64,000 bases of DNA from NCBI GenBank assembly GCA_003576685.1, contig QOZR01000003.1, positions 1 to 64,000 on the forward strand, written 5' to 3'. Numbering within the stretch: position 1 is the first letter of the stretch; the number at the start of each line of letters is the position of its first letter. The DNA is from Virgifigura deserti (GTDB lineage: Bacteria; Pseudomonadota; Alphaproteobacteria; Dongiales; Dongiaceae). The translations under genes and the position numbers were made by a program. The notes below the pieces were generated by a model. The model was not told where the DNA came from. It ran no database searches and saw only the letters and a list, made by a program, of their open reading frames with translations. Shown one piece after another: positions 18,063 to 26,937 of the stretch.

Positions 18063-19396
18063 TGGCTTCGGAAACCACTACCGGCCTGCCCTACGCCGAC
18101 CGCTTTGCCGCGATCGCCGCGACATTGCCGGGTCAGAGCGTGCCTTGGCTGCGGGAGCTGCGCGAGGACTCCTTCGCGCGCTTTGCCCAGCTCGGTCTGC
18201 CGACCCCGCGCGTCGAGCAGTGGAAGTATACGAACCTCCACCCGCTGACCAAGGCGGGTTTCGAACCGGCCGTGGTCAATGGCCAAGGCAGGGGCCAGAT
18301 CAAGGCCCTGCAGCCGCTTTCCAGCCTCCTGCCGGCCGAGGAGCCGGCGCACCGGCTGGTGTTCGTGAACGGCCTGTTCCGGCGCGACCTCTCGGAGATC
18401 GGCGCCCTGCCTGAAGGCGTTCGGCTCGACGGCCTGGGCGAGGCTCTGGCGAGCGAGGCGGAGTCGCTGGCCCCGATGCTGGGACGTGCCGTCCGGTCCG
18501 GAGACAACGCGCTCCTCGCGCTGAACACCGCCTTGATGGCGGACGGCTGCATCCTGCGCATCGGCCGCGGCGTCTCGATCGACGCGCCGATTCACCTGGT
18601 CTTCGTCGGCGCCGCGGAGGAGACCGCGCTCGCCTTTCATCCGCGCAACCTGATCGTAGCGGAACGCGACAGCCGCGCCGTGATCTTCGAAAGCCACGTC
18701 GCCTCGAACGGCGGCGTCTACTGGTCGAATCCGGTCACCGAGGTGACGGTCGAGGATGGGGCGGAGATCCAGCATTACAAGTTTCAGGACGAGAGTCTCG
18801 ACGCCTTCCACATCGCGCTGACGGAGGTGGAGATCGGCGAGCGCGGCCGGTATCACAGCTTCGTCATGACGAGTGGCGGCCGCCTGTCACGCCAGGAAAT
18901 CCGGGCCGTGCTCGACGGCAAAGGAGCCGAATGCCGGCTCACCGGCGGCTATCTGGCCCGCGGCAAGCAGCATGTCGACAACACGACCGAGATCGTCCAT
19001 GCCAAGCCCCATACCACCAGCAAGGAAGTCTATAAGGGCGTGCTCGACGAACAGGGTCGCGCCGTGTTTCAGGGCAAGATCATCGTCGAGAAGGATGCGC
19101 AGAAGTCGGACGGGCATCAGCTCAACCGGACCCTGCTGCTCTCCGACCGCGCGGAGATCGACACCAAGCCCGAGCTGGAGATCTATGCCGACGACGTGAA
19201 ATGCAGCCACGGCGCGACTGCCGGTGAGCTCGAGGAGAGCGCGCTGTTCTATCTGCGCGCCCGCGGTATTGATGAGACGGCGGCGCGGCGGATGCTGATC
19301 GAGGCGTTCCTGGGCGACCTCGGCGAGGATCTGGCGAGTGCGACGGTGAAGGCCGCTCTTCAGCGCCGCGTCTCGAATTGGCTGGCGGCGATCTAG
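18062..19396 (+). CDS. sufD: Fe-S cluster assembly subunit SufD
   Basis: 444 residues from the ATG at 18062. The N-terminal part has VEQWKYTNLHPL, typical of SufD, and the C-terminal beta-helix has KQHVDNTTEIVHAKPHTTSKE and EIYADDVKCSHGATAGEL. SufD is a paralogue of SufB and contributes to the cluster site and iron acquisition in SufBC2D. Expressed by coupling with sufC. Confidence 0.96.
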
Positions 19397-19409
19397 AGGG
19401 GATTGGACG

Positions 19410-20681
19410 ATGACCGCGATGGGACGATCGCAAGCTGCGCTTACCTTCGGCTCCAACCTATCGGACTTCGATGTCGAGCGCGTACGCGCGGATTTTCCGA
19501 TCCTGAGCAAGCGCATCTACGACCGACCGCTGGTGTTCCTGGACAGCGCCGCCAGCGCCCAGAAGCCGCAGGCGGTGATCGATGCGGTTCGCCACTGCTA
19601 TGAGGACGAGTACGCGAATATCCATCGCGGCGTATATTATCTGAGCGCCCAGGCCACCCTCGCTTATGAGGCGGCACGGGCCAAGGTGCAGCGGTTCCTG
19701 AATGCGCGTGAGGATCGCGAGATCATCTTCACCCGCGGCGCGACCGAGGCGATCAACCTGGTCGCTTCGAGCTATGGCGGAACGTTTCTGAAGGAAGGCG
19801 ACGAGGTCGTGCTCTCGGCCTTGGAGCACCATTCCAACATCGTACCCTGGCAGTTGCTGCGCGATCGGATGGGCATCACCATTCGCGTCGTCCCGATCAA
19901 CGATGCCGGCGAGTTCCTGCTCGACGAGTATGAGAAGCTCCTCGGGCCGCGGACGAAGCTGGTCGCGGTCACACATATTTCGAATGCGCTCGGAACCGTG
20001 ACGCCGGTAGCGGAGATCACCCGTCTCGCCCATGCACATGGCGCAATCGTGCTGCTCGACGGCTGCCAAGCAGTGCCGCATCAGGCGGTCGATGTCCAGA
20101 CGCTCGACTGCGACTTTTACACCTTCTCCGGCCATAAGCTCTACGGGCCGAGCGGCATCGGCGCGCTCTACGGCAAGGCCGATCTTCTGCAGGCCATGCC
20201 GCCCTACCAGGGCGGCGGCGACATGATCCGATCGGTCAGCTTCGAGAAGACGGAGTATGCCGACATCCCGCAGCGGTTCGAGGCGGGAACGCCGCACATC
20301 GCCGGCGCGATCGGGCTCGGCGCGGCCATCGACTATGTCACGGCGCTGGATCAGGAGAAGATCGCCGCGCATGAGCAGGCGCTTCTGGCTTATGCGACCG
20401 ACCGGCTGTCCGGCATTCCGGGGCTGCGGCTCTTCGGCACCGCGCGGGAGAAGGCGAGCATCCTCTCTTTTACGATCGACGGCGCCCACCCACATGATGT
20501 GGGAACGATCCTCGATCGTGCCGGAATCGCGGTGCGCGCCGGTCATCATTGCACGCAGCCGGTGATGGACCGCTTCGGCATCGCCGGGACGGTGCGCGCC
20601 TCGTTCGGCCTCTATAACAGCTTCGACGAGGTCGATGCGCTGGCGGCCGGGATCGAACAAGTGAAGGAGATCTTTGGCTGA
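19410..20681 (+). CDS. sufS: Cysteine desulfurase SufS
   Basis: 423 residues. It is a PLP-dependent class-V aminotransferase fold with Lys243 in FSGHKLYGPSG as Schiff-base lysine and Cys381 in VRAGHHCTQP as the persulfide-carrying cysteine. The surrounding RAGHHCTQP loop is the group II (SufS) type. It takes sulfur from L-cysteine and passes it to SufU or SufB. Its last base overlaps the sufU ATG. Confidence 0.96.
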   Translation: MTAMGRSQAALTFGSNLSDFDVERVRADFPILSKRIYDRPLVFLDSAASAQKPQAVIDAVRHCYEDEYANIHRGVYYLSAQATLAYEAARAKVQRFLNAREDREIIFTRGATEAINLVASSYGGTFLKEGDEVVLSALEHHSNIVPWQLLRDRMGITIRVVPINDAGEFLLDEYEKLLGPRTKLVAVTHISNALGTVTPVAEITRLAHAHGAIVLLDGCQAVPHQAVDVQTLDCDFYTFSGHKLYGPSGIGALYGKADLLQAMPPYQGGGDMIRSVSFEKTEYADIPQRFEAGTPHIAGAIGLGAAIDYVTALDQEKIAAHEQALLAYATDRLSGIPGLRLFGTAREKASILSFTIDGAHPHDVGTILDRAGIAVRAGHHCTQPVMDRFGIAGTVRASFGLYNSFDEVDALAAGIEQVKEIFG

Positions 20682-21139
20682 TGTCGGATCTGCGCGACCT
20701 CTATCAGGAGGTGATTCTCGACCATAACCGCGAACCGCGGAACTTCTGCTGCCCGCCGAACGCGAACCGCGAGGCGCGCGGCGACAACCCGCTCTGCGGC
20801 GACAAGGTCACGATCTATCTGACCCTCGAGGACGGGGTTGTGAAGGATATCGGCTTCCAGGGCCGTGGCTGCGCGATCTCCGTGGCCTCCGCCTCGCTGA
20901 TGACGGAGATGATCAAGGGCAAGACCGCGGCCGAGGCGCAGGCACTGTTCCGCCGCTTCCAGGCGTCAATGACCGGCGAGGAAGAGGTCGGCGGTACCGA
21001 CGATCTCGACAAGCTCGCGGTCCTCTCGGGCGTGCGGGAGTTCCCGATGCGCGTCAAATGCGCGACGCTGTCCTGGCATACGCTGGCCGCGGCGCTCGAG
21101 GACGCCGCGGAGAAGAAGATAAGCACGGAGACCGCCTGA
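20681..21139 (+). CDS. sufU: SufU-type sulfur-transfer protein
   Basis: 152 residues. Three conserved cysteines are seen: Cys39 in DNPLCGDKV, Cys64 in GRGCAIS, and one in RVKCATLSWHTL, with the extra insertion (near residues 90-110) that separates SufU from IscU. In Gram-positive bacteria SufU is a zinc protein that accepts persulfide from SufS. Here it takes the place of SufE. A one-base overlap couples it to sufS. Confidence 0.94.
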   Translation: MSDLRDLYQEVILDHNREPRNFCCPPNANREARGDNPLCGDKVTIYLTLEDGVVKDIGFQGRGCAISVASASLMTEMIKGKTAAEAQALFRRFQASMTGEEEVGGTDDLDKLAVLSGVREFPMRVKCATLSWHTLAAALEDAAEKKISTETA

Positions 21140-21155
21140 GGAACTGAGGAAAATA

Positions 21156-21521
21156 ATGAGCAGCACCGAGGAAATTCAGAACGCGGTCGCACCGAAGCCG
21201 CTCGACGCCGACGAGATCGAGGCTCTCCAGCAGGGCGTCGTCGCGGCACTGCAGACCGTTTACGATCCGGAAATTCCGGTCAATATATATGAGCTTGGAT
21301 TGATCTATCGGGCGGATGTCGACGCCACAGGCGCGGTCGAGATCGAGATGACCCTGACCGCCCCAGGCTGCCCCGTCGCCGGAGAGATGCCGGGAATCGT
21401 CCAGCAGGCCGTTTCCCAGGTGGAGGGGGTGAATGACGTAAATGTCGAACTGGTTTGGGATCCGCCCTGGGACCAGTCGAGAATGTCGGAGATCGCCCGC
21501 CTGGAACTTGGAATGATATGA
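21156..21521 (+). CDS. sufT: SUF-associated MIP18-family (DUF59) protein SufT
   Basis: 121 residues. The DUF59 core VYDPEIPVNIYELGLIYR, LTAPGCPVAGEMP and VELVWDPPWDQSRMSEIARLELGM is complete, including the conserved Cys in TAPGCP. SufT-type proteins assist maturation of Fe-S proteins. It lies 16 bases after sufU in the same operon. Confidence 0.93.
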   Translation: MSSTEEIQNAVAPKPLDADEIEALQQGVVAALQTVYDPEIPVNIYELGLIYRADVDATGAVEIEMTLTAPGCPVAGEMPGIVQQAVSQVEGVNDVNVELVWDPPWDQSRMSEIARLELGMI

Positions 21522-21536
21522 GGAACGGAGACCTCT

Positions 21537-21881
21537 ATGGCTAGAGTTGCCGCCGCTTTGATCACCCTGACGGACGCTGCCGCCGAGCGCGCCAAGACCC
21601 TGCTCGCCCGCAACGAGGCGCCGGCCGCCGGGCTGCGCGTCGGCGTGAAGTCGAAGGGGTGCTCAGGACTTTCCTACACGATCGAATATGCCGACGCGAA
21701 GGGACCGCATGACGAGGTCATCGAGGACAAGGGCGTGACGATCTTCATCGACCCCAAGGCGACGATGTTCATCCTCGGCAGCGAGATGGACTATGTCGAG
21801 GACAAGCTCCAGTCCGGCTTCGTCTTCCGCAACCCGAACGAGAAGGGCCGCTGCGGCTGCGGGGAATCGTTCCACGTTTGA
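21537..21881 (+). CDS. sufA: A-type Fe-S carrier protein (SufA/ErpA/HesB family)
   Basis: 114 residues. The three cysteines of A-type carriers are present: KSKGCSGLSY and the C-terminal GRCGCGESF. It receives a cluster from SufBCD and delivers it to apo-proteins. It is the last gene of the operon and is followed by a hairpin at 21895-21926. Confidence 0.95.
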   Translation: MARVAAALITLTDAAAERAKTLLARNEAPAAGLRVGVKSKGCSGLSYTIEYADAKGPHDEVIEDKGVTIFIDPKATMFILGSEMDYVEDKLQSGFVFRNPNEKGRCGCGESFHV

Positions 21882-21894
21882 TTTCCAATACAGA

Positions 21895-21926
21895 AAGCGC
21901 CTCCCCTCGGATGGCGAGAGGCGCTT
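21895..21926 (+). terminator. Hairpin after the SUF operon
   Basis: AAGCGCCTC (21895-21903) pairs with GAGGCGCTT (21918-21926) over a 14-base loop, 14 bases past the sufA stop. No T-run follows, so it may be a weak or Rho-assisted terminator. Confidence 0.5.
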
Positions 21927-22062
21927 CAGGCTGCTGAAGACCCCGCCTATGGCCGAGCTGTTCTACATAGGTGTGGTCGGGATCATGGAAGACTGATACA
22001 CGCCGCCGCGTTCAGCGCGGGTTGACGCAGTATTCTCACTCGCACCCAACTATCAAGACGCG

Positions 22063-22968
22063 CTAAGGGGCTGCCAGCCGCGACACCCAATCAACAAAGG
22101 CGCGTGTTTGCGGCGATTTAGCTTGGGCTGCCAACCACACCGCATAGTACCCATAGCGACTCTGAACCGACTCTTTGAGAGGCCTGACCAGCCTACCGTC
22201 GTCTAATTCCCGATCCACCAAACCTTTCCAGCCGAGAGCCAGACCCTGACCCTTCTTTGCCGCCTCGATGAGCAGCGGATAGTTATTGATGGTCAGGCCG
22301 TGTTGGTTGGCCGGAAACGCCACGCCGTTCTCGGTCAGCCACATGCGCCAGTTCATCCACTCCCAGTGATCGTCCTCGAGGTGTAGGAGAGTATGCTCTA
22401 TCAAATCGCTCGGCACTTCGAGCGGTGATGCTGATGCAAGATAGCTCGGCGAGCAGACAGGATAGACCTCCTCCACGAAAAGCAATGCGGATTGGCGGCC
22501 TGGCCAGACGCCCTCGCCATGGACCAGCGCCACGTCGACGCTATCCGCCAGGCAGTCCGACTCCAGGTCCGAGACGACAACGCGTACTGAAACGCCCGCG
22601 TTAACTTCATAGAAGTGGCCAAGCCGGGGCATCAGCCACATCCAGGCCATCGATTGGTCCGCAGCGACGGTAAGACGGTCGCGGCCGCGGGTCATGCGCA
22701 GTTCCTGGGTCGCGGTGGCCAAGTGTTGAAGTGCCGCTGCCACGGTGTGCTGGTATTCGCGCCCGAGATGCGTGAGCTGCACCGCTTTGTGCGTTCGGTT
22801 GAAGAGAGCCAGACCCAGGCTGTCCTCCAAGTTCCGGACCTGCTGGCTCACCGCGGCTTGGGAAACGTTCAGTTCCTGGGCAGCGGCGGAGAATGAGGAC
22901 AGGCGAGCGGCGGCCTCAAAAGCGACGAGCGCATGCAGTGGCGGCAGCGATTTGCGGAATTCCTTCAT
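22063..22968 (-). CDS. LysR-family transcriptional regulator, GcvA-like
   Basis: 301 residues. The N-terminal winged HTH is LPPLHALVAFEAAARLSSFSAAAQELNVSQAAVSQQVRNLE, whose PLHALVAFEAAARL start is typical of GcvA-like members. A periplasmic-binding-protein-like effector domain follows from about residue 95. It is divergent from the Rieske oxygenase operon (starts 305 bases apart), the classic arrangement for a LysR activator of an adjacent catabolic operon. The inducer is probably the operon substrate. A palindrome overlaps its own start codon. Confidence 0.9.
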   Translation of the reverse strand: MKEFRKSLPPLHALVAFEAAARLSSFSAAAQELNVSQAAVSQQVRNLEDSLGLALFNRTHKAVQLTHLGREYQHTVAAALQHLATATQELRMTRGRDRLTVAADQSMAWMWLMPRLGHFYEVNAGVSVRVVVSDLESDCLADSVDVALVHGEGVWPGRQSALLFVEEVYPVCSPSYLASASPLEVPSDLIEHTLLHLEDDHWEWMNWRMWLTENGVAFPANQHGLTINNYPLLIEAAKKGQGLALGWKGLVDRELDDGRLVRPLKESVQSRYGYYAVWLAAQAKSPQTRAFVDWVSRLAAP

Positions 22969-22981
22969 AAGCCAAGCTTAT
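22967..22981. promoter_or_regulatory. Palindrome ATAAGC-CAA-GCTTAT at the LysR gene start
   Basis: Perfect 6-bp dyad (22967-22972 and 22976-22981) overlapping the regulator start codon. Its A/T-rich ends and 15-base size are compatible with a LysR-type half-operator and negative autoregulation. Confidence 0.35.
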
Positions 22982-23273
22982 CCAAATGACCAAGGACAAA
23001 TCGTTTGAGAAGCATAGCTCCTCAAAATACCATCCCTATTCGGAATTGCAGCATCTCTTCGATAATAAAAACTATTGGAAGAGATCACTGCCGAGGCTGA
23101 CGTAGGAGGCCCCGTGATGATTTGCCGGAAGCTTGACCATTGCCGTTCGAGATCTTGCCGGATTTCCAATTCGACGGCGACGATGGCCGCAGACCGACGA
23201 AAGTGGCGTGGGCAGCGCCCGACCGGCTGATCATATCGCCCCTTTTCCCTTGATACATTCGGAGGTCCACAGG

Positions 23274-24410
23274 ATGAGCCTACCTCTTTTGCAGGCCCAA
23301 TCAGGCGATAATCCCTTTCGTGACGAGCCCGGCCGCTCTTTTACGATGCCCTCCCGCTTCTATCTGGATCCGGAGATCTACGAGCGCGAGAAGGACGCCA
23401 TCTTCTACCGCAGCTGGTGGTTTGCCGGCCACAAGAGCCAACTCGACAAACCTGGCCGCTTCATCACCACGCAGATCCATGAACAGAGTATCGTCATCAC
23501 CAGAACGACAGACGGTGCGCTGAACGCCTTCTACAATGTCTGCCAGCACCGAGGACACGAGTTGGTTAGCGGCAGCGGTAGCGCCCGGCTGCTCGTCTGC
23601 CCCTACCATGCTTGGTCCTATGATCTCGACGGGAAACTGAGAAACGCGCCGAACACGGCGGACATGGTCGACTTCGACAAGTGCGCCTTCTCCTTGAAGT
23701 CTGTACAGGTCGAAGAGTTCTGCGGCTTCGTCTTCGTCAATCTCGACCCCGACGCCTTACCGTTCAGAGAGCAGGCTGGTGACTTGGAGGCGGAGCTGAG
23801 ACACTACTGCCCGAGCATAGACAACATGGTCTATGCCCATCGGCACAGCTATGACGTGGCGAGTAACTGGAAGGTCCTGATCGATAATTTCCTTGAGTGC
23901 TACCACTGCGGCGTGGCGCACAAGGACTTCGTCAATCTCGTCGACATGAAAACCTATCAGTCGCAGACCTGCGGCATCTACTCCAGCCATACCTCCCAGG
24001 GCGCCAGCGTCAACAGTTCGGCCTTCAAATTCGAAAAGGGCGACGTCGAGTTCGGCTATGCCGCCTGGTTCGTATGGCCGAACCTGACGATTTGGGTTTA
24101 TCCCGGCGAGGCCAACGTCTCCGCGCTGCAGATAATTCCATCCGGGCCCGACCGGACCATCGAGCACCTGGATTGGTTCCTCCCGACTTCCGAGCCGACG
24201 AAGCAACTGAAGGACGCCATGGTCTACATGGACGAGGTCCTGCAGCCTGAGGACATCGGTCTTTGCGAGAGCGTTCAGCGGGGGTTGCGATCAAAGGGTT
24301 ACAATCAGGGACGCTTCGTCATCGACAACGATCTGAGCGAGCTCAGCGAGCACGCTGTCCACCATTTCCAGAAGATGGTCGTCGACGCACTTGATGCGCG
24401 TCTTGGCTGA
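23274..24410 (+). CDS. cntA-like: Rieske non-haem iron oxygenase, carnitine/quaternary-amine oxygenase (CntA/YeaW-like)
   Basis: 378 residues from the ATG at 23274, with GGAGG eight bases upstream. Rieske [2Fe-2S] ligands are Cys90, His92, Cys109 and His112 (CQHRGH ... CPYHAW). The mononuclear iron ligands are His211, His216 and probably Asp327 (PEDIGLCESV). The residue three before the first His is Glu208 (DNFLECYHCGVAH). Ring hydroxylases have Asp there, while CntA, GbcA and other quaternary-amine oxygenases have Glu. The C-terminal ESVQRGLRSKGY...GRFVIDND...SEHAVHHFQ also follows CntA/YeaW. The likely substrate is carnitine, a betaine or a related N-methylated compound; the exact one is inferred. 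Confidence 0.85.
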   Translation: MSLPLLQAQSGDNPFRDEPGRSFTMPSRFYLDPEIYEREKDAIFYRSWWFAGHKSQLDKPGRFITTQIHEQSIVITRTTDGALNAFYNVCQHRGHELVSGSGSARLLVCPYHAWSYDLDGKLRNAPNTADMVDFDKCAFSLKSVQVEEFCGFVFVNLDPDALPFREQAGDLEAELRHYCPSIDNMVYAHRHSYDVASNWKVLIDNFLECYHCGVAHKDFVNLVDMKTYQSQTCGIYSSHTSQGASVNSSAFKFEKGDVEFGYAAWFVWPNLTIWVYPGEANVSALQIIPSGPDRTIEHLDWFLPTSEPTKQLKDAMVYMDEVLQPEDIGLCESVQRGLRSKGYNQGRFVIDNDLSELSEHAVHHFQKMVVDALDARLG

Positions 24411-24429
24411 AGAGCTGAGGAAAAAGAAC

Positions 24430-25827
24430 ATGACCCAGCGTGTGGCAATTATCGGAGCCGGCCCCAGCGGCCTATCGCAGCTTCGTGCTTTCCAACAAGC
24501 CAGGGCCAAGGGAGCCGAGATCCCGGAGATCGTCTGTTTCGAGAAGCAGAACGACTGGGGCGGGCTCTGGCATTACACCTGGAGGACCGGCCTCGACGCC
24601 CACGGCGAGGCCGTGCATAGCAGCATGTACCGCTATCTCTGGTCGAACGGCCCGAAGGAGTGCCTGGAGTACGGTGACTATTCTTTCGATCAGCACTTCG
24701 GCCGGCCCATTCCGTCATTTCCTCCGCGCGAGGTCCTGCACAACTACATCACGACGCGAGCGAAGGTCAGCGGCATACGCGATTGGGTGCGTTTCGAAAC
24801 CGCGGTGCGATGGGTCGGCTTCGACGAGGCCGAGCGACGCTTTACGGTGGTGAGCGAAGACCTGCCGACGCGGCGCGTCACCAGGGAAACGTTCGACTCC
24901 GTGATCGTCGCCTCGGGCCACTATTCGGTCCCCAATGCGCCGTCCTTCCCAGGTATCGAGCAGTTCCCCGGCCGGGTGCTGCACGCGCATGATTTTCGCA
25001 ACGCCATGGAGTTCGCAGGCAGGGACATCCTGATCGTCGGCGCCAGCTATTCGGCCGAGGATATCGGGCTGCAGTGTCACAAGTACGGCGCCCGGTCGGT
25101 AACGATGAGCTACCGCACCAAGGCAATGGGCTTCACCTGGCCCGAGAGCATGGAAGAGCGCCCGCTGCTCACCCGGATCGACGGCTCGACCGTTCACTTC
25201 GGCGACGGCTCCCACCGGGACGTGGATGCCATCATTCTCTGCACCGGCTACCTCCACCGCTTTCCCTTTCTGGCGGAGGATCTGAAGCTGCACACGCACA
25301 ACCGGCTCTATCCCCCGGGCCTCTACAAGGGCGTGGTCTGGGAGGCCAACCCGCAGCTGCTTTTCGTCGGCATGCAGGACCAGTTCTACACCTTCTCCAT
25401 GTTCGACCTGCAGGCCTGGACGGCTCGCGACGTGGTGATGGGTCGTATCTCGCTGCCCGACACCAACAGGATGGCGGCGCATTCGGCGCGCTGGGTGGAG
25501 CGTGAGGAAGCGCTCGTGGGACCCGAGCAGCAAATCGACTTCCAGACAGATTACTGCAAGGAGCTGGCGGCCGCTGTCGACTACCCGGCCATCGACTTCG
25601 ATCTCGTGGCGGCGAACTTCAAGGAGTGGGAGCACGAGAAGGTGCGCGATATCACAGGCTACCGTAACACGGCCTACCGTTCTGCGGTTACCGGGACGAT
25701 GGCTTCGATCCACCATACGACTTGGCTGGAGGCCACGGACGACTCCATGAAGACCTTCCTGGGCGACGGCGAGCGGCGGTCTGTTCAACTCCCGACGCGA
25801 TCGGTTGCCGCTGCCGCCCGCCTGTAG
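24430..25827 (+). CDS. tmm: Flavin-containing monooxygenase of the trimethylamine monooxygenase (Tmm) family
   Basis: 465 residues from the ATG at 24430, 19 bases after the oxygenase stop. FAD motif GAGPSG (9-14), FMO identifying motif FPGRVLHAHDF, and NADPH motif VGASYSAED are present. The long conserved stretches WGGLWHYTWRTGLD, HSSMYRYLWSNGPKECLEYGDY and CTGYLHRFPFL are those of bacterial Tmm enzymes. Tmm oxidises trimethylamine to its N-oxide with NADPH and O2. The C-terminal part (TGTMASIHHTTWLEATDDSM) also matches. Co-transcribed with the Rieske oxygenase. Confidence 0.9.
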   Translation: MTQRVAIIGAGPSGLSQLRAFQQARAKGAEIPEIVCFEKQNDWGGLWHYTWRTGLDAHGEAVHSSMYRYLWSNGPKECLEYGDYSFDQHFGRPIPSFPPREVLHNYITTRAKVSGIRDWVRFETAVRWVGFDEAERRFTVVSEDLPTRRVTRETFDSVIVASGHYSVPNAPSFPGIEQFPGRVLHAHDFRNAMEFAGRDILIVGASYSAEDIGLQCHKYGARSVTMSYRTKAMGFTWPESMEERPLLTRIDGSTVHFGDGSHRDVDAIILCTGYLHRFPFLAEDLKLHTHNRLYPPGLYKGVVWEANPQLLFVGMQDQFYTFSMFDLQAWTARDVVMGRISLPDTNRMAAHSARWVEREEALVGPEQQIDFQTDYCKELAAAVDYPAIDFDLVAANFKEWEHEKVRDITGYRNTAYRSAVTGTMASIHHTTWLEATDDSMKTFLGDGERRSVQLPTRSVAAAARL

Positions 25828-25870
25828 AGCCTGATCCGATCAGGTCGACCCAACCTGATCGGATCAGGCT
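25828..25870. repeat. Nested perfect inverted repeat between the FMO and reductase genes
   Basis: AGCCTGATCCGATCAGGT (25828-25845) and ACCTGATCGGATCAGGCT (25853-25870) form a perfect 18-bp stem with a 7-base loop. Each arm is itself a palindrome of the form CCTGATC-N-GATCAGG. It could be an intra-operon terminator, an mRNA-stabilising hairpin or a tandem protein-binding site. Confidence 0.8.
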
Positions 25871-25936
25871 CAAGGTCGGTCGACATGAAGGCCGTGAATT
25901 TCGACTGAACCAATACGGGAGGCGAGAGGAGCGCTC

Positions 25937-26896
25937 TTGTCCTTGAGGGTTTACGTCACCAAGGTCACCGACGAAGCAGAGAGCATCCGCTCTTACGAGC
26001 TGATCGCGGCCGAGGGCACCCCTCTCCCGGCTTTCACCGCGGGCGCCCATATCGTTGTCAACCTGCCGAACGGAATGGCGCGTCAGTACTCGCTGACCGG
26101 CGACGCCGGCGATCGCCAGCGCTACCTCATTGCGGTACAGCGAGAGACCGAAGGAAGGGGTGGGTCACGCTGGATCTATGACAACCTGCGCGAAGGCGAC
26201 AGCCTCGAGATCGGTGACCCGGTCAATCACTTCACCCTCGCCGAGGAGGCCGAACGGCACCTTCTGATCGCCGGCGGCATCGGCATTACCCCGATCCTCG
26301 CGATGGCCAGCAGCCTCGAGCGGGCAGGCGCCGACTACCACCTCGTCTACTGCGCACGCAGACCGGCACGGACCGCGTTCCGCAATCGCCTCTTGTCGCC
26401 AGCCTTCCAGGATCGCGTACGCTTTGTGTACGACGAGGCAGAGGAGGCCCAACGCCTCGATCTTGCCGCGATTCTGGGTGCGCAACCGCCCGGAACCCAT
26501 GCCTATTGCTGTGGTCCGGCCGGCATGATCCGCGCCTTCCGCCAAGCGACCAACCATTGGCCCAGTGAGCGCGTCCACTTCGAGCTCTTTGCTGCCGACC
26601 CGGAAGCGCCTCCTCCGCCGGCCGAAGATCAGGCCTTCACGGTGGAGATTGCCAGCACGGGACAGCGTTTCGAAATCCCGCCTGGCAGAAGCATTCTTGC
26701 TGTCCTCTCCGGTCACGGACTCGAGGTGCCAAAGCTCTGCGAGTCCGGCTACTGCGGCTCCTGCCTCACCGGCGTACTGGAGGGCGTGCCTGAGCACCGC
26801 GACAGCGTGCAGAGCGATGCCGAGAGGGCAGCCGGAACCTACATCGCGCTCTGTTGCTCGCGAGCCAGGAGCGACCTCCTGGTCTTGGACCTCTGA
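25937..26896 (+). CDS. cntB-like: Oxygenase reductase: flavin/NAD(P)H domain plus C-terminal plant-type ferredoxin (CntB-like)
   Basis: 319 residues with a TTG start at 25937 preceded by GAGAGGA at good spacing; a second TTG two codons later is possible. Domain order is a flavin-binding barrel (RQYSLTG at about 50), an NAD(P)H domain (LIAGGIGITPILAM, YCCGPAGM), and a C-terminal [2Fe-2S] ferredoxin (CESGYCGSC...ALCC). This is the phthalate dioxygenase reductase arrangement shared by CntB and GbcB. It supplies electrons to the Rieske oxygenase two genes upstream. The palindrome at 25828-25870 lies in the 109-base gap. Confidence 0.88.
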   Translation: MSLRVYVTKVTDEAESIRSYELIAAEGTPLPAFTAGAHIVVNLPNGMARQYSLTGDAGDRQRYLIAVQRETEGRGGSRWIYDNLREGDSLEIGDPVNHFTLAEEAERHLLIAGGIGITPILAMASSLERAGADYHLVYCARRPARTAFRNRLLSPAFQDRVRFVYDEAEEAQRLDLAAILGAQPPGTHAYCCGPAGMIRAFRQATNHWPSERVHFELFAADPEAPPPPAEDQAFTVEIASTGQRFEIPPGRSILAVLSGHGLEVPKLCESGYCGSCLTGVLEGVPEHRDSVQSDAERAAGTYIALCCSRARSDLLVLDL

Positions 26897-26937
26897 CCCG
26901 GCGGGACGAGCCATGCTGCGCAACCCTTCCAGTGCCA

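Noticed and set aside
19458-20660. Leftward open frame of 400 codons antisense to sufS
   Set aside because: Shadow of sufS, caused by high GC at third codon positions.
25828-25870. Inverted repeat considered as insertion-sequence ends
   Set aside because: No transposase between or beside the arms and only a 7-base loop.
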